Source: an uncultured Luteitalea sp.
GTDB lineage: Bacteria; Acidobacteriota; Vicinamibacteria; Vicinamibacterales; Vicinamibacteraceae
Length of the DNA stretch: 64,000 bases
Direction of reading: 5' to 3'
NCBI GenBank assembly: GCA_934541105.1
Contig: CAKTDA010000003.1
Location: forward strand, 62,001 to 126,000
Positions 1-7,966 of this stretch are shown here, in pieces. Position 1 is the first letter of the stretch. Each line of letters opens with the position of its first letter. The notes beneath the pieces were generated by a model that saw only the letters and a list, made by a program, of their open reading frames with translations, was not told where the DNA came from and searched no databases. A program made the translations under genes and the position numbers.

Positions 1-666
1 GGTGCACCGGCCGTGGACGCGCAGGAGGAACGGGCCCGCGTCGAGCCGATCGTCGCGGCGCTTGCCCGGCAGGTCGAGGTCCCGATCTCGGTGGACACCA
101 CGAAGGTCGTCGTCGCCGAGGCGGCAATCGGCGCGGGGGCCTCGATGATCAACGACATCAGCGGGCTCCGCTTCGACCGCGGCATTGCCGGCGTCGCGGC
201 GCGGACGGGCGCCGGCCTCGTGCTGATGCACATGCGCGGCGTGCCAGCCGACATGTACCGGCACGCGACGTACGACGACGTGGCCGTGGAGGTGGCGGCC
301 GAACTCGCCTGGAGCGTGCAGGCGGCGTCGGACGCCGGCGTTGCGCCAGGTGCGCTCGTCGTCGATCCGGGACTCGGCTTCGCCAAGCAGGCGGGCCAGA
401 GCTGGGACCTGCTCGCCCGCCTCGATCACCCGGCGCTGCGCGGGCTCGACCTGCCCCTGCTCGTCGGCGCCTCCCGCAAGTCCTTCCTGCAGACGGCCAT
501 CGGCGAGCACCCCGCACCCGGGCGCGACCCGGCAAGCCATGCCGCGGTCGTCGTTGCGGTGCTGTCGGGCGCGCACATCGTGCGGGTGCACGACGTCGCG
601 GGGAGTGTGCAGGCCGCACGGGTGGCAGATATGATCAGCGCCGCGGCCGAGCCAGGCACTGCCTGA
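1..666 (+). CDS. folP: Dihydropteroate synthase, 3' part (partial)
   Basis: The reading frame is open from base 1, so the gene begins before the window; 221 residues are visible. The enzyme condenses 6-hydroxymethyl-dihydropterin diphosphate with p-aminobenzoate in cytoplasmic folate synthesis. Family marks include the EERxRVxPIV segment near the left edge, SVDTTK, the NDISG strand, LVLMHMRG, DPGLGFAK and LLVGASRKSFL followed by a late RVHDV strand, all in TIM-barrel order. The missing N-terminus should hold the first pterin-binding motif. It lies 23 bp upstream of cdaA on the same strand, an arrangement that suggests co-transcription with the c-di-AMP genes. Confidence 0.95.
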   Translation, partial: GAPAVDAQEERARVEPIVAALARQVEVPISVDTTKVVVAEAAIGAGASMINDISGLRFDRGIAGVAARTGAGLVLMHMRGVPADMYRHATYDDVAVEVAAELAWSVQAASDAGVAPGALVVDPGLGFAKQAGQSWDLLARLDHPALRGLDLPLLVGASRKSFLQTAIGEHPAPGRDPASHAAVVVAVLSGAHIVRVHDVAGSVQAARVADMISAAAEPGTA

Positions 667-689
667 CGTCCGGCCGCCCGTGCCCGCTG

Positions 690-1493
690 ATGGACTCGCT
701 GATTTCGTGGATCAACCGTACGCCCCTGACCTGGTGGGACGCCGTCGACATCCTTGTCGTCGCGTTGATCATCTACGAGTCGCTGAAGCTGATCCGCGGC
801 ACGCGGGCCATGCAGATGGCCTTCGGCTCGGCACTGCTCGTGGGGCTGTACTTCTTCTCCATCGCGGCGCCGCTGCAGACGGTCAACTGGCTGATCCGCA
901 ACCTGATCGGCTACGTCGTGTTCGCGGCCATCGTGTTGTTCCAGAACGACATCCGCCGGGCGCTGGCGCACTTCGGGCGCACGCCGTTCGTCCGCGCGTT
1001 CTCGCACACCGAGAACGATGACGAGACGATCGAGGAGGTGGTGACGGCGGCCGTCCAGATGGCCGACAGGCGGACGGGCGCGCTCATCGTCATCGAGCGG
1101 CAGATCGGGCTGCGCAACTACATCGAGAGCGGCATCCCGCTCGACGCCACGGTCACGCACGACCTGCTCGTGACGATCTTCCAGACGACCGGCCCGCTGC
1201 ACGACGGGGCGGTGATCATCCAGGAGAACCGCGTGGCTGCCGCGTCGTGCTTCCTGCCGCTCACGGTCAACCCGATGATCAGCACCGACCTCGGCACGCG
1301 CCATCGCGCGGCCATCGGGCTGACCGAGGAGAACGACGCCGTCGCGGTCGTCGTGTCGGAAGAGACCGGCCGCATCTCGATTGCCATCGAGGGCCAGATC
1401 GCGCGTGGCTTCACGGCCGAGACGCTGCGGGCCCGATTGACCCAGCTCGTGCTCCAGCGCAAGCCAGGACGCCGGCAGCGGCCGCACAACTGA
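690..1493 (+). CDS. cdaA: Membrane diadenylate cyclase CdaA (DacA)
   Basis: Makes cyclic di-AMP from two ATP. The 267 residues fit the CdaA length. Three hydrophobic segments lie at about residues 18-33, 43-60 and 70-86, followed by a DAC domain from about residue 110. The catalytic motifs DGA (172-174, within PLHDGAVII) and RHR (204-206, within GTRHRAAIG) are both present. The next two genes are a YbbR/CdaR protein and glmM, the classic partners that modulate CdaA. The gene starts at an ATG with no clear Shine-Dalgarno, so it may rely on coupling to folP. c-di-AMP controls potassium and osmotic balance in other bacteria; that role here is inferred. Confidence 0.95.
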   Translation: MDSLISWINRTPLTWWDAVDILVVALIIYESLKLIRGTRAMQMAFGSALLVGLYFFSIAAPLQTVNWLIRNLIGYVVFAAIVLFQNDIRRALAHFGRTPFVRAFSHTENDDETIEEVVTAAVQMADRRTGALIVIERQIGLRNYIESGIPLDATVTHDLLVTIFQTTGPLHDGAVIIQENRVAAASCFLPLTVNPMISTDLGTRHRAAIGLTEENDAVAVVVSEETGRISIAIEGQIARGFTAETLRARLTQLVLQRKPGRRQRPHN

Positions 1494-1497
1494 CGCC

Positions 1498-2409
1498 ATG
1501 GCCCTGCAGCCCTTTGCCAACCTGCCGCTCAAGCTCTTCTCGCTCCTCCTTGCGGGCGTGCTGTGGCTGGCGATCTCGGGACAGAGCACGGTCGAGCGCA
1601 ACGTCCGCGTGCCGCTCGAGTACCAGAACGTCCCGCCGGGCATGGAGATCGTCGGCGAACCGCCCGACGAGGTGGACGTGCGCCTGCGCGGGTCGTCCGG
1701 CAACCTCGCTCGCGTCGTGCAGGGCGACGTGGTCGCGGCGCTCGACCTCACGAACGCCAGGCCGGGGACGCGCATCTTCAACCTGCGGCCCGACGAGGTG
1801 CGCGTGCCGTTCGGCGTGCAGGTCGTGCAGGTGACGCCGGCGGCGGTGTCGCTCGATCTCGAGTACTCGGGCCAGAAGGTCGTGCCCGTCTCGCCCGTCG
1901 TCGAGGGCGACCCGGCGCCAGGCTACGTCGTCGGGCGGATCACGACGTCGCCATCGACGGTCGAAGTCATCGGGCCGATCGGTCGGCTGGAGAACCTGCG
2001 CGAGGCCACGACCGAGCCCGTGCGCGTCGATGGCGCGCGTGAACGCGTCGAGGATCGCGTGACGATCGGCATCGAGGACTCGTCGGTGCGCCTGCGTGAG
2101 CCGCAGATCGCGCTCGTGACCGTGGACGTGCTCCCCGAGCTCGTGGAACAGACGATCACGGGCGTGACCGTGCAACCCACGAACCTTGCGGACGGCCGGA
2201 CCGCCCGCGTCTCTCCCGCGCAGGTCACCGTGACCGTGCGCGCCGCGAAGCCACGGCTCGAGGCGCTCGCGATCGAAGGCCTTGCCGCCGACGTGGACCT
2301 GGCCGACCTCGGACGCGGCCGCCACAGCGTGGCGGTGCGCCTGCCGAATCGCGACGGCCTGACCGTCGAGACGATCGAGCCGTCCACGGTGACGGTCACG
2401 ATCCGCTGA
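1498..2409 (+). CDS. cdaR: YbbR-domain protein, CdaA regulator CdaR
   Basis: A 303-residue protein with an N-terminal membrane anchor (about residues 8-25, LPLKLFSLLLAGVLWLAI) followed by tandem beta-rich YbbR repeats, seen as recurring xPxxVxVxG/LxxSSGN-type units over residues 30-300. In Firmicutes the homologue sits on the outer face of the membrane and binds and modulates CdaA. It starts 4 bp after cdaA and is followed 13 bp later by glmM, which keeps the conserved cdaA-cdaR-glmM order. The assignment rests on the anchor, the repeat pattern and this gene order; the sign of regulation cannot be read from sequence. Confidence 0.9.
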   Translation: MALQPFANLPLKLFSLLLAGVLWLAISGQSTVERNVRVPLEYQNVPPGMEIVGEPPDEVDVRLRGSSGNLARVVQGDVVAALDLTNARPGTRIFNLRPDEVRVPFGVQVVQVTPAAVSLDLEYSGQKVVPVSPVVEGDPAPGYVVGRITTSPSTVEVIGPIGRLENLREATTEPVRVDGARERVEDRVTIGIEDSSVRLREPQIALVTVDVLPELVEQTITGVTVQPTNLADGRTARVSPAQVTVTVRAAKPRLEALAIEGLAADVDLADLGRGRHSVAVRLPNRDGLTVETIEPSTVTVTIR

Positions 2410-2422
2410 CCCAGATACCTCC

Positions 2423-3769
2423 ATGAAACTCTTCGGAACCGATGGCATCCGCGGCGTGGCCGGCCAGCCGCCGCTCGACGAAACGACAATCGTGCGGCTC
2501 GGCGCCGCGCTCGTGCGAGTGCTCCCGCACCAGGGACCCGTGCGGCTGCTCACGGGCCGCGACACGCGCGAGTCGGGCTTCTGGATCGAGCGTGCGCTCG
2601 CGCGCGGCGTGCGCGCGATGGGCGGCGACCTGCTCTCTGCCGGCGTGGTACCGACGCCCGCCGTGGCCGTGGTCACACGCGAGCAGGACTTCGATGCGGG
2701 CATCGTGATCTCCGCGTCGCACAATCCGTACGAGGACAACGGCATCAAGGTGTTCTCGGGCCACGGGCAGAAGTTCGACGAGGCGCTCGAGGCGCAGGTC
2801 GAGGCGCTCGTCGCCGAGCCGCGCTTCACGGTTGCCGGCGACGCATCTCCCGAGATCGAGTCGTACGACATCGTCGACACCTACACGCGCCACGCCCGCG
2901 CGGCCCTGCCGTTCCCCGGCCATGTGTCGGGCCTGCGCGTCGGCCTGGACTGCGCGCACGGCGCGACGACAACGGTGGCGCCGCGGTTGTTCCGCGAGGT
3001 CGGCCTCGACGTGCGCGTCATCGGCAACGAGCCGGACGGCCGGAACATCAACCTCGCGTGCGGATCCACGCACCTCGAGGCGCTGCAGGCGCTCGTGCGC
3101 GAGGAGGGGCTCGCGCTCGGCATCGCCTTCGACGGCGACGGCGATCGCTGCCTGCTCGTGGACGAGCGGGGCGCCATCGTCGATGGCGACGCGATCATGC
3201 TGATCCTGGCGCTGCACCTGCAGCGGACGGGCGGGCTCGCGCACGACACCGTCGTCGCGACCGTGATGAGCAACCTCGGGCTCGAGCGCGCGCTCGAGGC
3301 CAGGGGCATCAGGCTGCTGCGGACGGCGGTCGGCGACAAACACGTCATGGAGGCGATCCGCGACAACGGCTATGCGCTCGGCGGCGAGCAGTCGGGGCAC
3401 GTCATCGTGTCCGAGCACCTCTTCACCGGCGACGGCATCGTCACGGCGCTGCGCGTGCTGCGCGTGATGGCCGAGACGGGGCGATCGCTGCGCGACCTCG
3501 CCGCGGACCTCGTGACGTACCCGCAGGTGCTGGTCAACGTGCGGGTCGGCCGGCGGGAGCCCGTGGCCGACGTGCCGGCGATTGCCGCGGTCATCGACAG
3601 CGTCGAGCGCCGGCTCGGCAACGAGGGCCGCCTGCTGGTGCGCTATTCGGGCACCGAGCCGCTGCTGCGTATCATGCTGGAGGGGCGCGATCAGGGCGAG
3701 ATCGAGGCGTGGGCCCGCGAGATCGCGGATGCCGCGACGCTGGCGCTGGGCGCCGCGGGAGGAAGGTAG
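2423..3769 (+). CDS. glmM: Phosphoglucosamine mutase
   Basis: Converts glucosamine-6-phosphate to glucosamine-1-phosphate for UDP-GlcNAc, and so for peptidoglycan and LPS. At 448 residues it has full family length. The N-terminus MKLFGTDGIRG is diagnostic. The phosphoserine loop ISASHNPYEDNG places the catalytic serine at residue 99. The metal loop DGDGDRCL (about 237-244), the sugar-binding GGEQSGH (about 322-328) and the phosphate-binding RYSGTEPLLR near the C-terminus are all intact. In other bacteria GlmM binds CdaA and restrains c-di-AMP synthesis, so its place behind cdaA-cdaR fits a complex as well as an operon. Confidence 0.97.
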   Translation: MKLFGTDGIRGVAGQPPLDETTIVRLGAALVRVLPHQGPVRLLTGRDTRESGFWIERALARGVRAMGGDLLSAGVVPTPAVAVVTREQDFDAGIVISASHNPYEDNGIKVFSGHGQKFDEALEAQVEALVAEPRFTVAGDASPEIESYDIVDTYTRHARAALPFPGHVSGLRVGLDCAHGATTTVAPRLFREVGLDVRVIGNEPDGRNINLACGSTHLEALQALVREEGLALGIAFDGDGDRCLLVDERGAIVDGDAIMLILALHLQRTGGLAHDTVVATVMSNLGLERALEARGIRLLRTAVGDKHVMEAIRDNGYALGGEQSGHVIVSEHLFTGDGIVTALRVLRVMAETGRSLRDLAADLVTYPQVLVNVRVGRREPVADVPAIAAVIDSVERRLGNEGRLLVRYSGTEPLLRIMLEGRDQGEIEAWAREIADAATLALGAAGGR

Positions 3770-3830
3770 GGCGGGTCAGCGTCGACCCGTCAGCGTCGAC
3801 CTGAAGGCCGACGCCCTCCAATCGCGAAAG

Positions 3831-3863
3831 CCGAGTCCCGAATCCCGAGTCCCGAATCCCGAG
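3831..3863 (+). repeat. Heptamer tandem repeat upstream of pdxJ
   Basis: Four perfect-register 7-bp units alternate CCGAGTC and CCGAATC, with a fifth partial unit (CCGAG) ending 2 bp before the pdxJ ATG. Just upstream, a 13-bp sequence (GTCAGCGTCGACC) is also present twice in tandem at 3775-3787 and 3789-3801. The repeat occupies the place where a Shine-Dalgarno would be. Related heptamer repeats occur at 13666-13693 and around 42.1 and 42.7 kb. Confidence 0.9.
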
Positions 3864-3865
3864 CA

Positions 3866-4609
3866 ATGGCCAAGCTGTCGGTGAACGTCAACAAGGTCGC
3901 CACGCTGCGCAACAGCCGCGGCGGCCCGATTCCGTCTGTCGTGGATGCCGCGCGCGTGTGCATCGAAGCCGGTGCGCCGGGCATCACCGTGCATCCGCGT
4001 GCCGATGCGCGGCACATCACGTTCCAGGACGTCCACGACCTCAGGGAGTTGCTCGAGCCGTGGACGACCGTCGAGTTCAACATCGAGGGCGACCCGCGGC
4101 CGGACCTCCTGAACCTCGTCGAGACGATCCGGCCCCACCAGTGCACGCTTGTGCCCGTGCGGCCGGGCGAGGTCACGAGTGAGGCGGGTTGGCCGCCAGA
4201 TGCCGACGAGAAGGACCTGCGCGACGTGATCGCGCGGCTGCGCGGCCATGGCATTCGCGTCTCGCTGTTCGTCGATCCCGCCGAGGCGGCCGTGCAGTTT
4301 GCCGCGCGGGTCGGCGCGGACCGCGTCGAGCTCTACACCGAGCCGTATGCCCGGGCGTTCAACGATTCGGGCACCCCGTTGACGGAGGCGCTCGCTCCGT
4401 ACGTCCGGGCTGCCGGCGTGGCGGCCGATCTCGGCCTCGGCGTCAACGCGGGCCACGACCTCGACCTCGAGAACCTGCCCGACTTCGTCCAGGCCCTCCC
4501 GCGCCTCGACGAGGTGTCGATCGGCCATGCCCTCATCAGCTATGCGCTCTACGTCGGCCTGCGCCAGGCGGTGCTCGAATACCGCGAGGCGGCGGGGGAT
4601 ATCATCTAG
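3866..4609 (+). CDS. pdxJ: Pyridoxine 5'-phosphate synthase
   Basis: Condenses 3-amino-2-oxopropyl phosphate and deoxyxylulose 5-phosphate to pyridoxine 5'-phosphate, the last step of the DXP-dependent vitamin B6 route. The 247 residues match family length. Recognisable pieces are the N-terminal LSVNVNKVATLRN strand, the HPRADARHI phosphate loop, EFNIEGDP, CTLVPVRPGEVTSEAGW, LFVDP, RVELYTEPYA and the C-terminal LGVNAGHDL and VSIGHALIS phosphate loops. The heptamer repeat abuts its start codon. The dxr gene elsewhere in the window uses the same precursor for isoprenoids. Confidence 0.96.
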   Translation: MAKLSVNVNKVATLRNSRGGPIPSVVDAARVCIEAGAPGITVHPRADARHITFQDVHDLRELLEPWTTVEFNIEGDPRPDLLNLVETIRPHQCTLVPVRPGEVTSEAGWPPDADEKDLRDVIARLRGHGIRVSLFVDPAEAAVQFAARVGADRVELYTEPYARAFNDSGTPLTEALAPYVRAAGVAADLGLGVNAGHDLDLENLPDFVQALPRLDEVSIGHALISYALYVGLRQAVLEYREAAGDII

Positions 4610-4621
4610 CCAGCACGAGTC

Positions 4622-5296
4622 ATGAAACCAGAGTCAATCGTCGTCGGGATTGCGGGTGCGTTGTTCGGCCTGCTGTGTGGCTGGATGCTGGGTGCGCAGC
4701 AGGTGGCGCCGGTGCAGCAGCCCGTGGCGCAGGCCGCGCCGGCTGCGGCCGGTGCATCGGGAGCGGCGCCAACGGGTCAGCAGACCCGGCAGGCGAGTAC
4801 GGCGACGCCCGTGGATGTCCGCCGGGCGCAGGAGCTCGAGGCCAAGGCGCAGCAGGACCCGAAGGACGCCGACAGCCGCACGCAGCTCGGCAACATGTAC
4901 TTCGACGCCGAGCGTTACGCCGACGCCAGCACGTGGTACGAGGCGTCGCTGCAGGCGGCCCCGGCCAACGCCGACGTCAGCACCGACCTGGCGGTCAGCT
5001 ACTACTACACGAACCAGACCGACAAGGCGCTGGCGCAGTTCGCGCGCTCGCTCGAGATCGACAAGGGCCACACGAAGACGTGGCTGAACCTCGGCATCGT
5101 GCGCGCCTTCGGCAAGCAGGACCTCGCGGGTGCCGCCGAGGCTTGGAACCAGGTCGTCGCGCTCGCGCCGGCAGATTCGCCCGAGGCACGCGCGGCCCGG
5201 CAGGCCCTCGAGGGCCTGCGTGCGGCGCACCCGGAGACCGGTGGCGCCCCGGCGTCGGCTCCCACCCCGGCCCCGGCCTCGAAGGAAGGTGCCTGA
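4622..5296 (+). CDS. Membrane-anchored TPR protein
   Basis: A 224-residue protein with an N-terminal signal anchor (about residues 6-28, VVGIAGALFGLLCGWMLGAQ), an Ala/Gln/Pro-rich linker to about residue 60, and at least three tetratricopeptide repeats (about 70-180) seen as LGNMYFDAERYADASTWYEASL and its successors. The tail (about 195-224) is Ala/Pro/Thr-rich and probably disordered. TPR arrays act as protein-binding scaffolds, here most likely on the periplasmic face. It sits 12 bp after pdxJ and 4 bp before the YHS protein. No specific partner can be named. Confidence 0.75.
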   Translation: MKPESIVVGIAGALFGLLCGWMLGAQQVAPVQQPVAQAAPAAAGASGAAPTGQQTRQASTATPVDVRRAQELEAKAQQDPKDADSRTQLGNMYFDAERYADASTWYEASLQAAPANADVSTDLAVSYYYTNQTDKALAQFARSLEIDKGHTKTWLNLGIVRAFGKQDLAGAAEAWNQVVALAPADSPEARAARQALEGLRAAHPETGGAPASAPTPAPASKEGA

Positions 5297-5300
5297 GTCG

Positions 5301-5600
5301 ATGCTTGGCTGGCTCCTGAAGATCCTGCTGCTGTTCCTGCTGGTTCGCGCGCTGATGCTCATCGTCGGCGGGCTGCTGCGGGGACTGTTTGCCGTGCCGC
5401 AGGCCGCGGGGCCCGACCTGAACAGCGCCCCACAGCGGGCAGGCGGGTCCCACGGCACGCTGGTCCAGGATCCGGTCTGCGGTACCTACGTGCTCCAGGA
5501 GCGCGCGCTGACGATGCGCGACGCGTCGGGCGGCACGGCCTTCTTCTGTTCAGAACGCTGTCGTTCCGCCTATGATGCGCAGGCGGCCCGCGCCCGCTGA
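5301..5600 (+). CDS. Small membrane protein with a YHS/TRASH-like metal motif
   Basis: A 99-residue protein. Residues 1-30 form a strongly hydrophobic anchor (MLGWLLKILLLFLLVRALML). After a short polar linker, residues 58-95 resemble a YHS/TRASH zinc-ribbon fold: DPVCGTYV at the front and FFCSERCRSAY at the back, giving three cysteines in the Cys-x(n)-Cys-x3-Cys spacing typical of metal-binding YHS domains. The ATG start follows the TPR gene by 4 bp; a longer upstream frame exists but lacks the anchor at its start. It ends 36 bp before the microcompartment aldolase. A metal-sensing or maturation role is possible but unproven. Confidence 0.7.
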   Translation: MLGWLLKILLLFLLVRALMLIVGGLLRGLFAVPQAAGPDLNSAPQRAGGSHGTLVQDPVCGTYVLQERALTMRDASGGTAFFCSERCRSAYDAQAARAR

Positions 5601-5636
5601 GTCCCTCGCGGCGCACCGGCCCGCGCCCGACCGCCC

Positions 5637-6506
5637 ATGACACCCCGTGAAGAACAGCTCCGCGCCGAGATGTGTGAAGTCGGGCGGCGCGTGTATGCGC
5701 GGGGGTACGTGGCCTCCAACGACGGCAACATCAGCGCCAGGCTCGACGAGGGGCACCTTCTCGCCACGCCCAAGAGCGTGTCGAAGGGGTTCATGACCCC
5801 TGACATGATGGTCGTCACCGACATGCAGGGCCGCAAGGTGGCCGGGCATCGCGACGCCTCCACCGAGCTCAAGATGCACCTGGCCGTCTACGAGATGCGG
5901 CCGGACGTCAACGCGGTCGTCCACGCGCACCCCCCGCTCTCCACCGGGTTTGCCGTGGCGGGCGTGCCGCTCAACAAGTCCTCGCTCGCCGAGATCATCT
6001 TCTCGCTCGGCAGCGTGCCGATTGCCGAGTACGCCACGCCGTCCACGCAGGAACTGCCGGACGCCGTTAAGAAGTACGTCACGGCGCACGACGGGCTGCT
6101 GCTCGCCAACCACGGCGCGCTCACGTGCGGGCAGGACCTGATGAACGCGTATTTCAAGATGGAGACGATGGAGCATTTCGCGCAGATCACGCTCGTGGCG
6201 CGACAGCTCGGTCGAGAGAACCTGATCTCGCGCGAGGAAGTGGACCGGCTGCAGGGGCTGCGGGACTTCTACGGCATCAAGTCGCCGGCGCCGATCTGCA
6301 CCGATCCCTCCGCAGCGGGCATGGACTCGGCGACGTGCCAGTTCGTGGAAGCACCGGCATCGGACGGCCCCCGCATCGTGCCCTCACCGGTGGTGCCGGC
6401 CGGCGGCGGCGCCGGCGCGGGCGGGGCCGGGGAAATTCGATTAACATACCGCGAGCTTGCGGCCCTCATCGCCGACGCGGTACGCCAGGTGACACGCGAC
6501 GCCTGA
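5637..6506 (+). CDS. Class II aldolase with C-terminal encapsulation-peptide-like tail (BMC enzyme)
   Basis: A 289-residue member of the class II aldolase/adducin family, whose L-fuculose/L-rhamnulose-1-phosphate aldolases cleave sugar phosphates to DHAP and lactaldehyde. The core (1-215) shows SNDGNIS, the acid in STELKMH, the zinc-ligand pair HAHPP and a third ligand in ANHGALTCG. Residues about 243-264 are a Pro/Gly/Ala linker and 265-289 form an amphipathic helix (LTYRELAALIADAVRQV) of the type that targets cargo into microcompartments. It is the first gene of a run with four shell genes. Similar tailed aldolases belong to fucose/rhamnose compartments of Planctomycetes and Verrucomicrobia; the substrate here is not proven. 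Confidence 0.88.
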   Translation: MTPREEQLRAEMCEVGRRVYARGYVASNDGNISARLDEGHLLATPKSVSKGFMTPDMMVVTDMQGRKVAGHRDASTELKMHLAVYEMRPDVNAVVHAHPPLSTGFAVAGVPLNKSSLAEIIFSLGSVPIAEYATPSTQELPDAVKKYVTAHDGLLLANHGALTCGQDLMNAYFKMETMEHFAQITLVARQLGRENLISREEVDRLQGLRDFYGIKSPAPICTDPSAAGMDSATCQFVEAPASDGPRIVPSPVVPAGGGAGAGGAGEIRLTYRELAALIADAVRQVTRDA

Positions 6507-6577
6507 TCGCGCAAGCCATGGCCACACACGCGCGGACAGTCCGCGCAAGCCGGCGCCAGACGCCAGGTGACTCGTAT

Positions 6578-6861
<284 letters not shown>

Positions 6862-6865
<4 letters not shown>

Positions 6866-7128
6866 TCCTCGGCAGGGTCGTCGGCACGGTCGTGGCGACC
6901 CGCAAGGACGAGAGGCTCCTGAGCGCCAAGCTCCTGCTCGTGCGGCCCGTCTCCCCGGACGGCCAGCTCGAAGGCATGCCTCTCGTTGCCGTGGACACGG
7001 TGGATGCCGGCGCCGGCGAGACGGTGCTCGTCGTCTCGGGCAGTTCGGCCCGCATGGCCGACGGCCTCTCGCAGTCGCCCGTTGACGCCGCCATCGTCGG
7101 CATCGTCGACACCGTGTCGATGATCTAG
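6862..7128 (+). CDS. BMC-P (EutN/CcmL) pentameric vertex protein 1
   Basis: An 88-residue EutN/CcmL-family protein expected to form pentamers that cap the twelve shell vertices. The N-terminus ILGRVVGTVVATRKDERL, the central LLLVRPV and DTVDAGAGETVLVVSGSSAR, and the closing PVDAAIVGIVDTV match the family beta-barrel. The ATG overlaps the BMC-H stop codon, which suggests translational coupling. It is one of three consecutive BMC-P genes; paralogues in one locus usually form distinct homopentamers. Confidence 0.94.
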
Positions 7129-7146
7129 CCGCAAGTCCTTTCGACC

Positions 7147-7416
7147 ATGCACCTTGCCCGCGTCGTCGGCACCGTCGTCAGCACGCACAAGGACGCGCGG
7201 CTCGTCGGCGTCACGCTGCTCGTCATCCAGCCGATTGCGCGCGACGGCTCCGATGTCGGCCGGACGCTCGTGGCCAGCGATGCGGCAGGCGCCGGTGTCG
7301 GCGAACGCGTGTTCTTCGTGCGCGGTCGTGAGGCCTCCTTCCCGTTTCATCCCGTGGAGGTGCCGACCGACGCGAGCATCGTCGGCATCGTGGACCACAC
7401 GGACGTGGTGGCCTGA
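7147..7416 (+). CDS. BMC-P (EutN/CcmL) pentameric vertex protein 2
   Basis: An 89-residue vertex protein: RVVGTVVSTHKDARLVG, LLVIQPI, AGAGVGERVFFVRG and ASIVGIVDHTDVV mark the EutN/CcmL fold. Its loop after the VRG strand (EASFPFHPVEVPT) is more hydrophobic and differs most from the other two copies, which may change the outer or inner face of the pentamer. It begins 18 bp after vertex protein 1. Confidence 0.93.
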   Translation: MHLARVVGTVVSTHKDARLVGVTLLVIQPIARDGSDVGRTLVASDAAGAGVGERVFFVRGREASFPFHPVEVPTDASIVGIVDHTDVVA

Positions 7417-7417
7417 C

Positions 7418-7696
7418 GTGCAGGTCGGCACCGTCGTCGGCACCGTCGTGGCGACGCAGAAGCACCCGAGGCTGCACGGCGCGAAGCTCCTGCTCGTGCA
7501 GCCGCAGTTGCCGGACGGCACCGACAAGGGCAACGCCGTGCTGGCCATCGACTCGGTTGGCGCAGGCGTCGGCGAACGCGTGTTGTACGTGATCGAGGGG
7601 AAGGCCGCGGCTGACGCACTCGGCCGGCGCGGCGCGCCCGTGGACGCCGCCATCGTCGGCATCGTGGACGCGATCGAGACCGGAGGCGCCTGGTGA
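7418..7696 (+). CDS. BMC-P (EutN/CcmL) pentameric vertex protein 3
   Basis: A 92-residue vertex protein starting at a GTG one base after the previous stop codon. It keeps VGTVVGTVVATQKHPRLHG, LLLVQPQLPDGTDKG, AIDSVGAGVGERVLYVIEG and AAIVGIVDAIE, with a short extra Gly-Gly-Ala-Trp tail. An upstream ATG in the same frame (7154) would read through vertex gene 2 in another frame and does not produce BMC sequence. Its TGA overlaps the ATG of the next gene (TGATG). Confidence 0.92.
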   Translation: MQVGTVVGTVVATQKHPRLHGAKLLLVQPQLPDGTDKGNAVLAIDSVGAGVGERVLYVIEGKAAADALGRRGAPVDAAIVGIVDAIETGGAW

Positions 7697-7944
7697 TGCA
7701 CGAAGAGGAACTGCGCGCACTCGTCCGCGACGCAATCGCCAGGCACCTCGGCCAGCCGGGCGGGCCTCCGGGTCAGGCAGCCCGCGGCGCCGACGGCACG
7801 CCGGGCCGTCAATCGGCCTGGAAGATTCACCCCTCGCACGGCCGCTTCGTGTTCCTCGCGCCCGTCGAGCGCGATGCGCCGTGCGTTGTCGAGCCGCACG
7901 TGACCTGTCACCACTGCGGCTTCTGCCAGTCGTACGGGCACTGA
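7696..7944 (+). CDS. Small encapsulation-helix/Cys-cluster protein of the BMC locus
   Basis: An 82-residue protein of no family I recognise. Residues 2-18 (HEEELRALVRDAIARHL) form an amphipathic helix with the pattern of BMC encapsulation peptides. Residues 19-40 are a Gly/Pro/Ala linker. The C-terminal part (41-82) carries four cysteines, C63 and a C71-x2-C74-x2-C77 cluster within TCHHCGFCQSYGH, with His72, His73 and His82 close by, suggesting a bound metal or Fe-S centre. The ATG at 7696 overlaps the preceding vertex-gene stop; a GTG at 7693 would add one residue. It is followed 22 bp later by the hydroxyacid dehydrogenase. Cargo or cargo-organiser function is inferred from the helix and location only. 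Confidence 0.8.
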   Translation: MHEEELRALVRDAIARHLGQPGGPPGQAARGADGTPGRQSAWKIHPSHGRFVFLAPVERDAPCVVEPHVTCHHCGFCQSYGH

Positions 7945-7966
7945 GCCCGGCCGGCCCGTCGTCATC

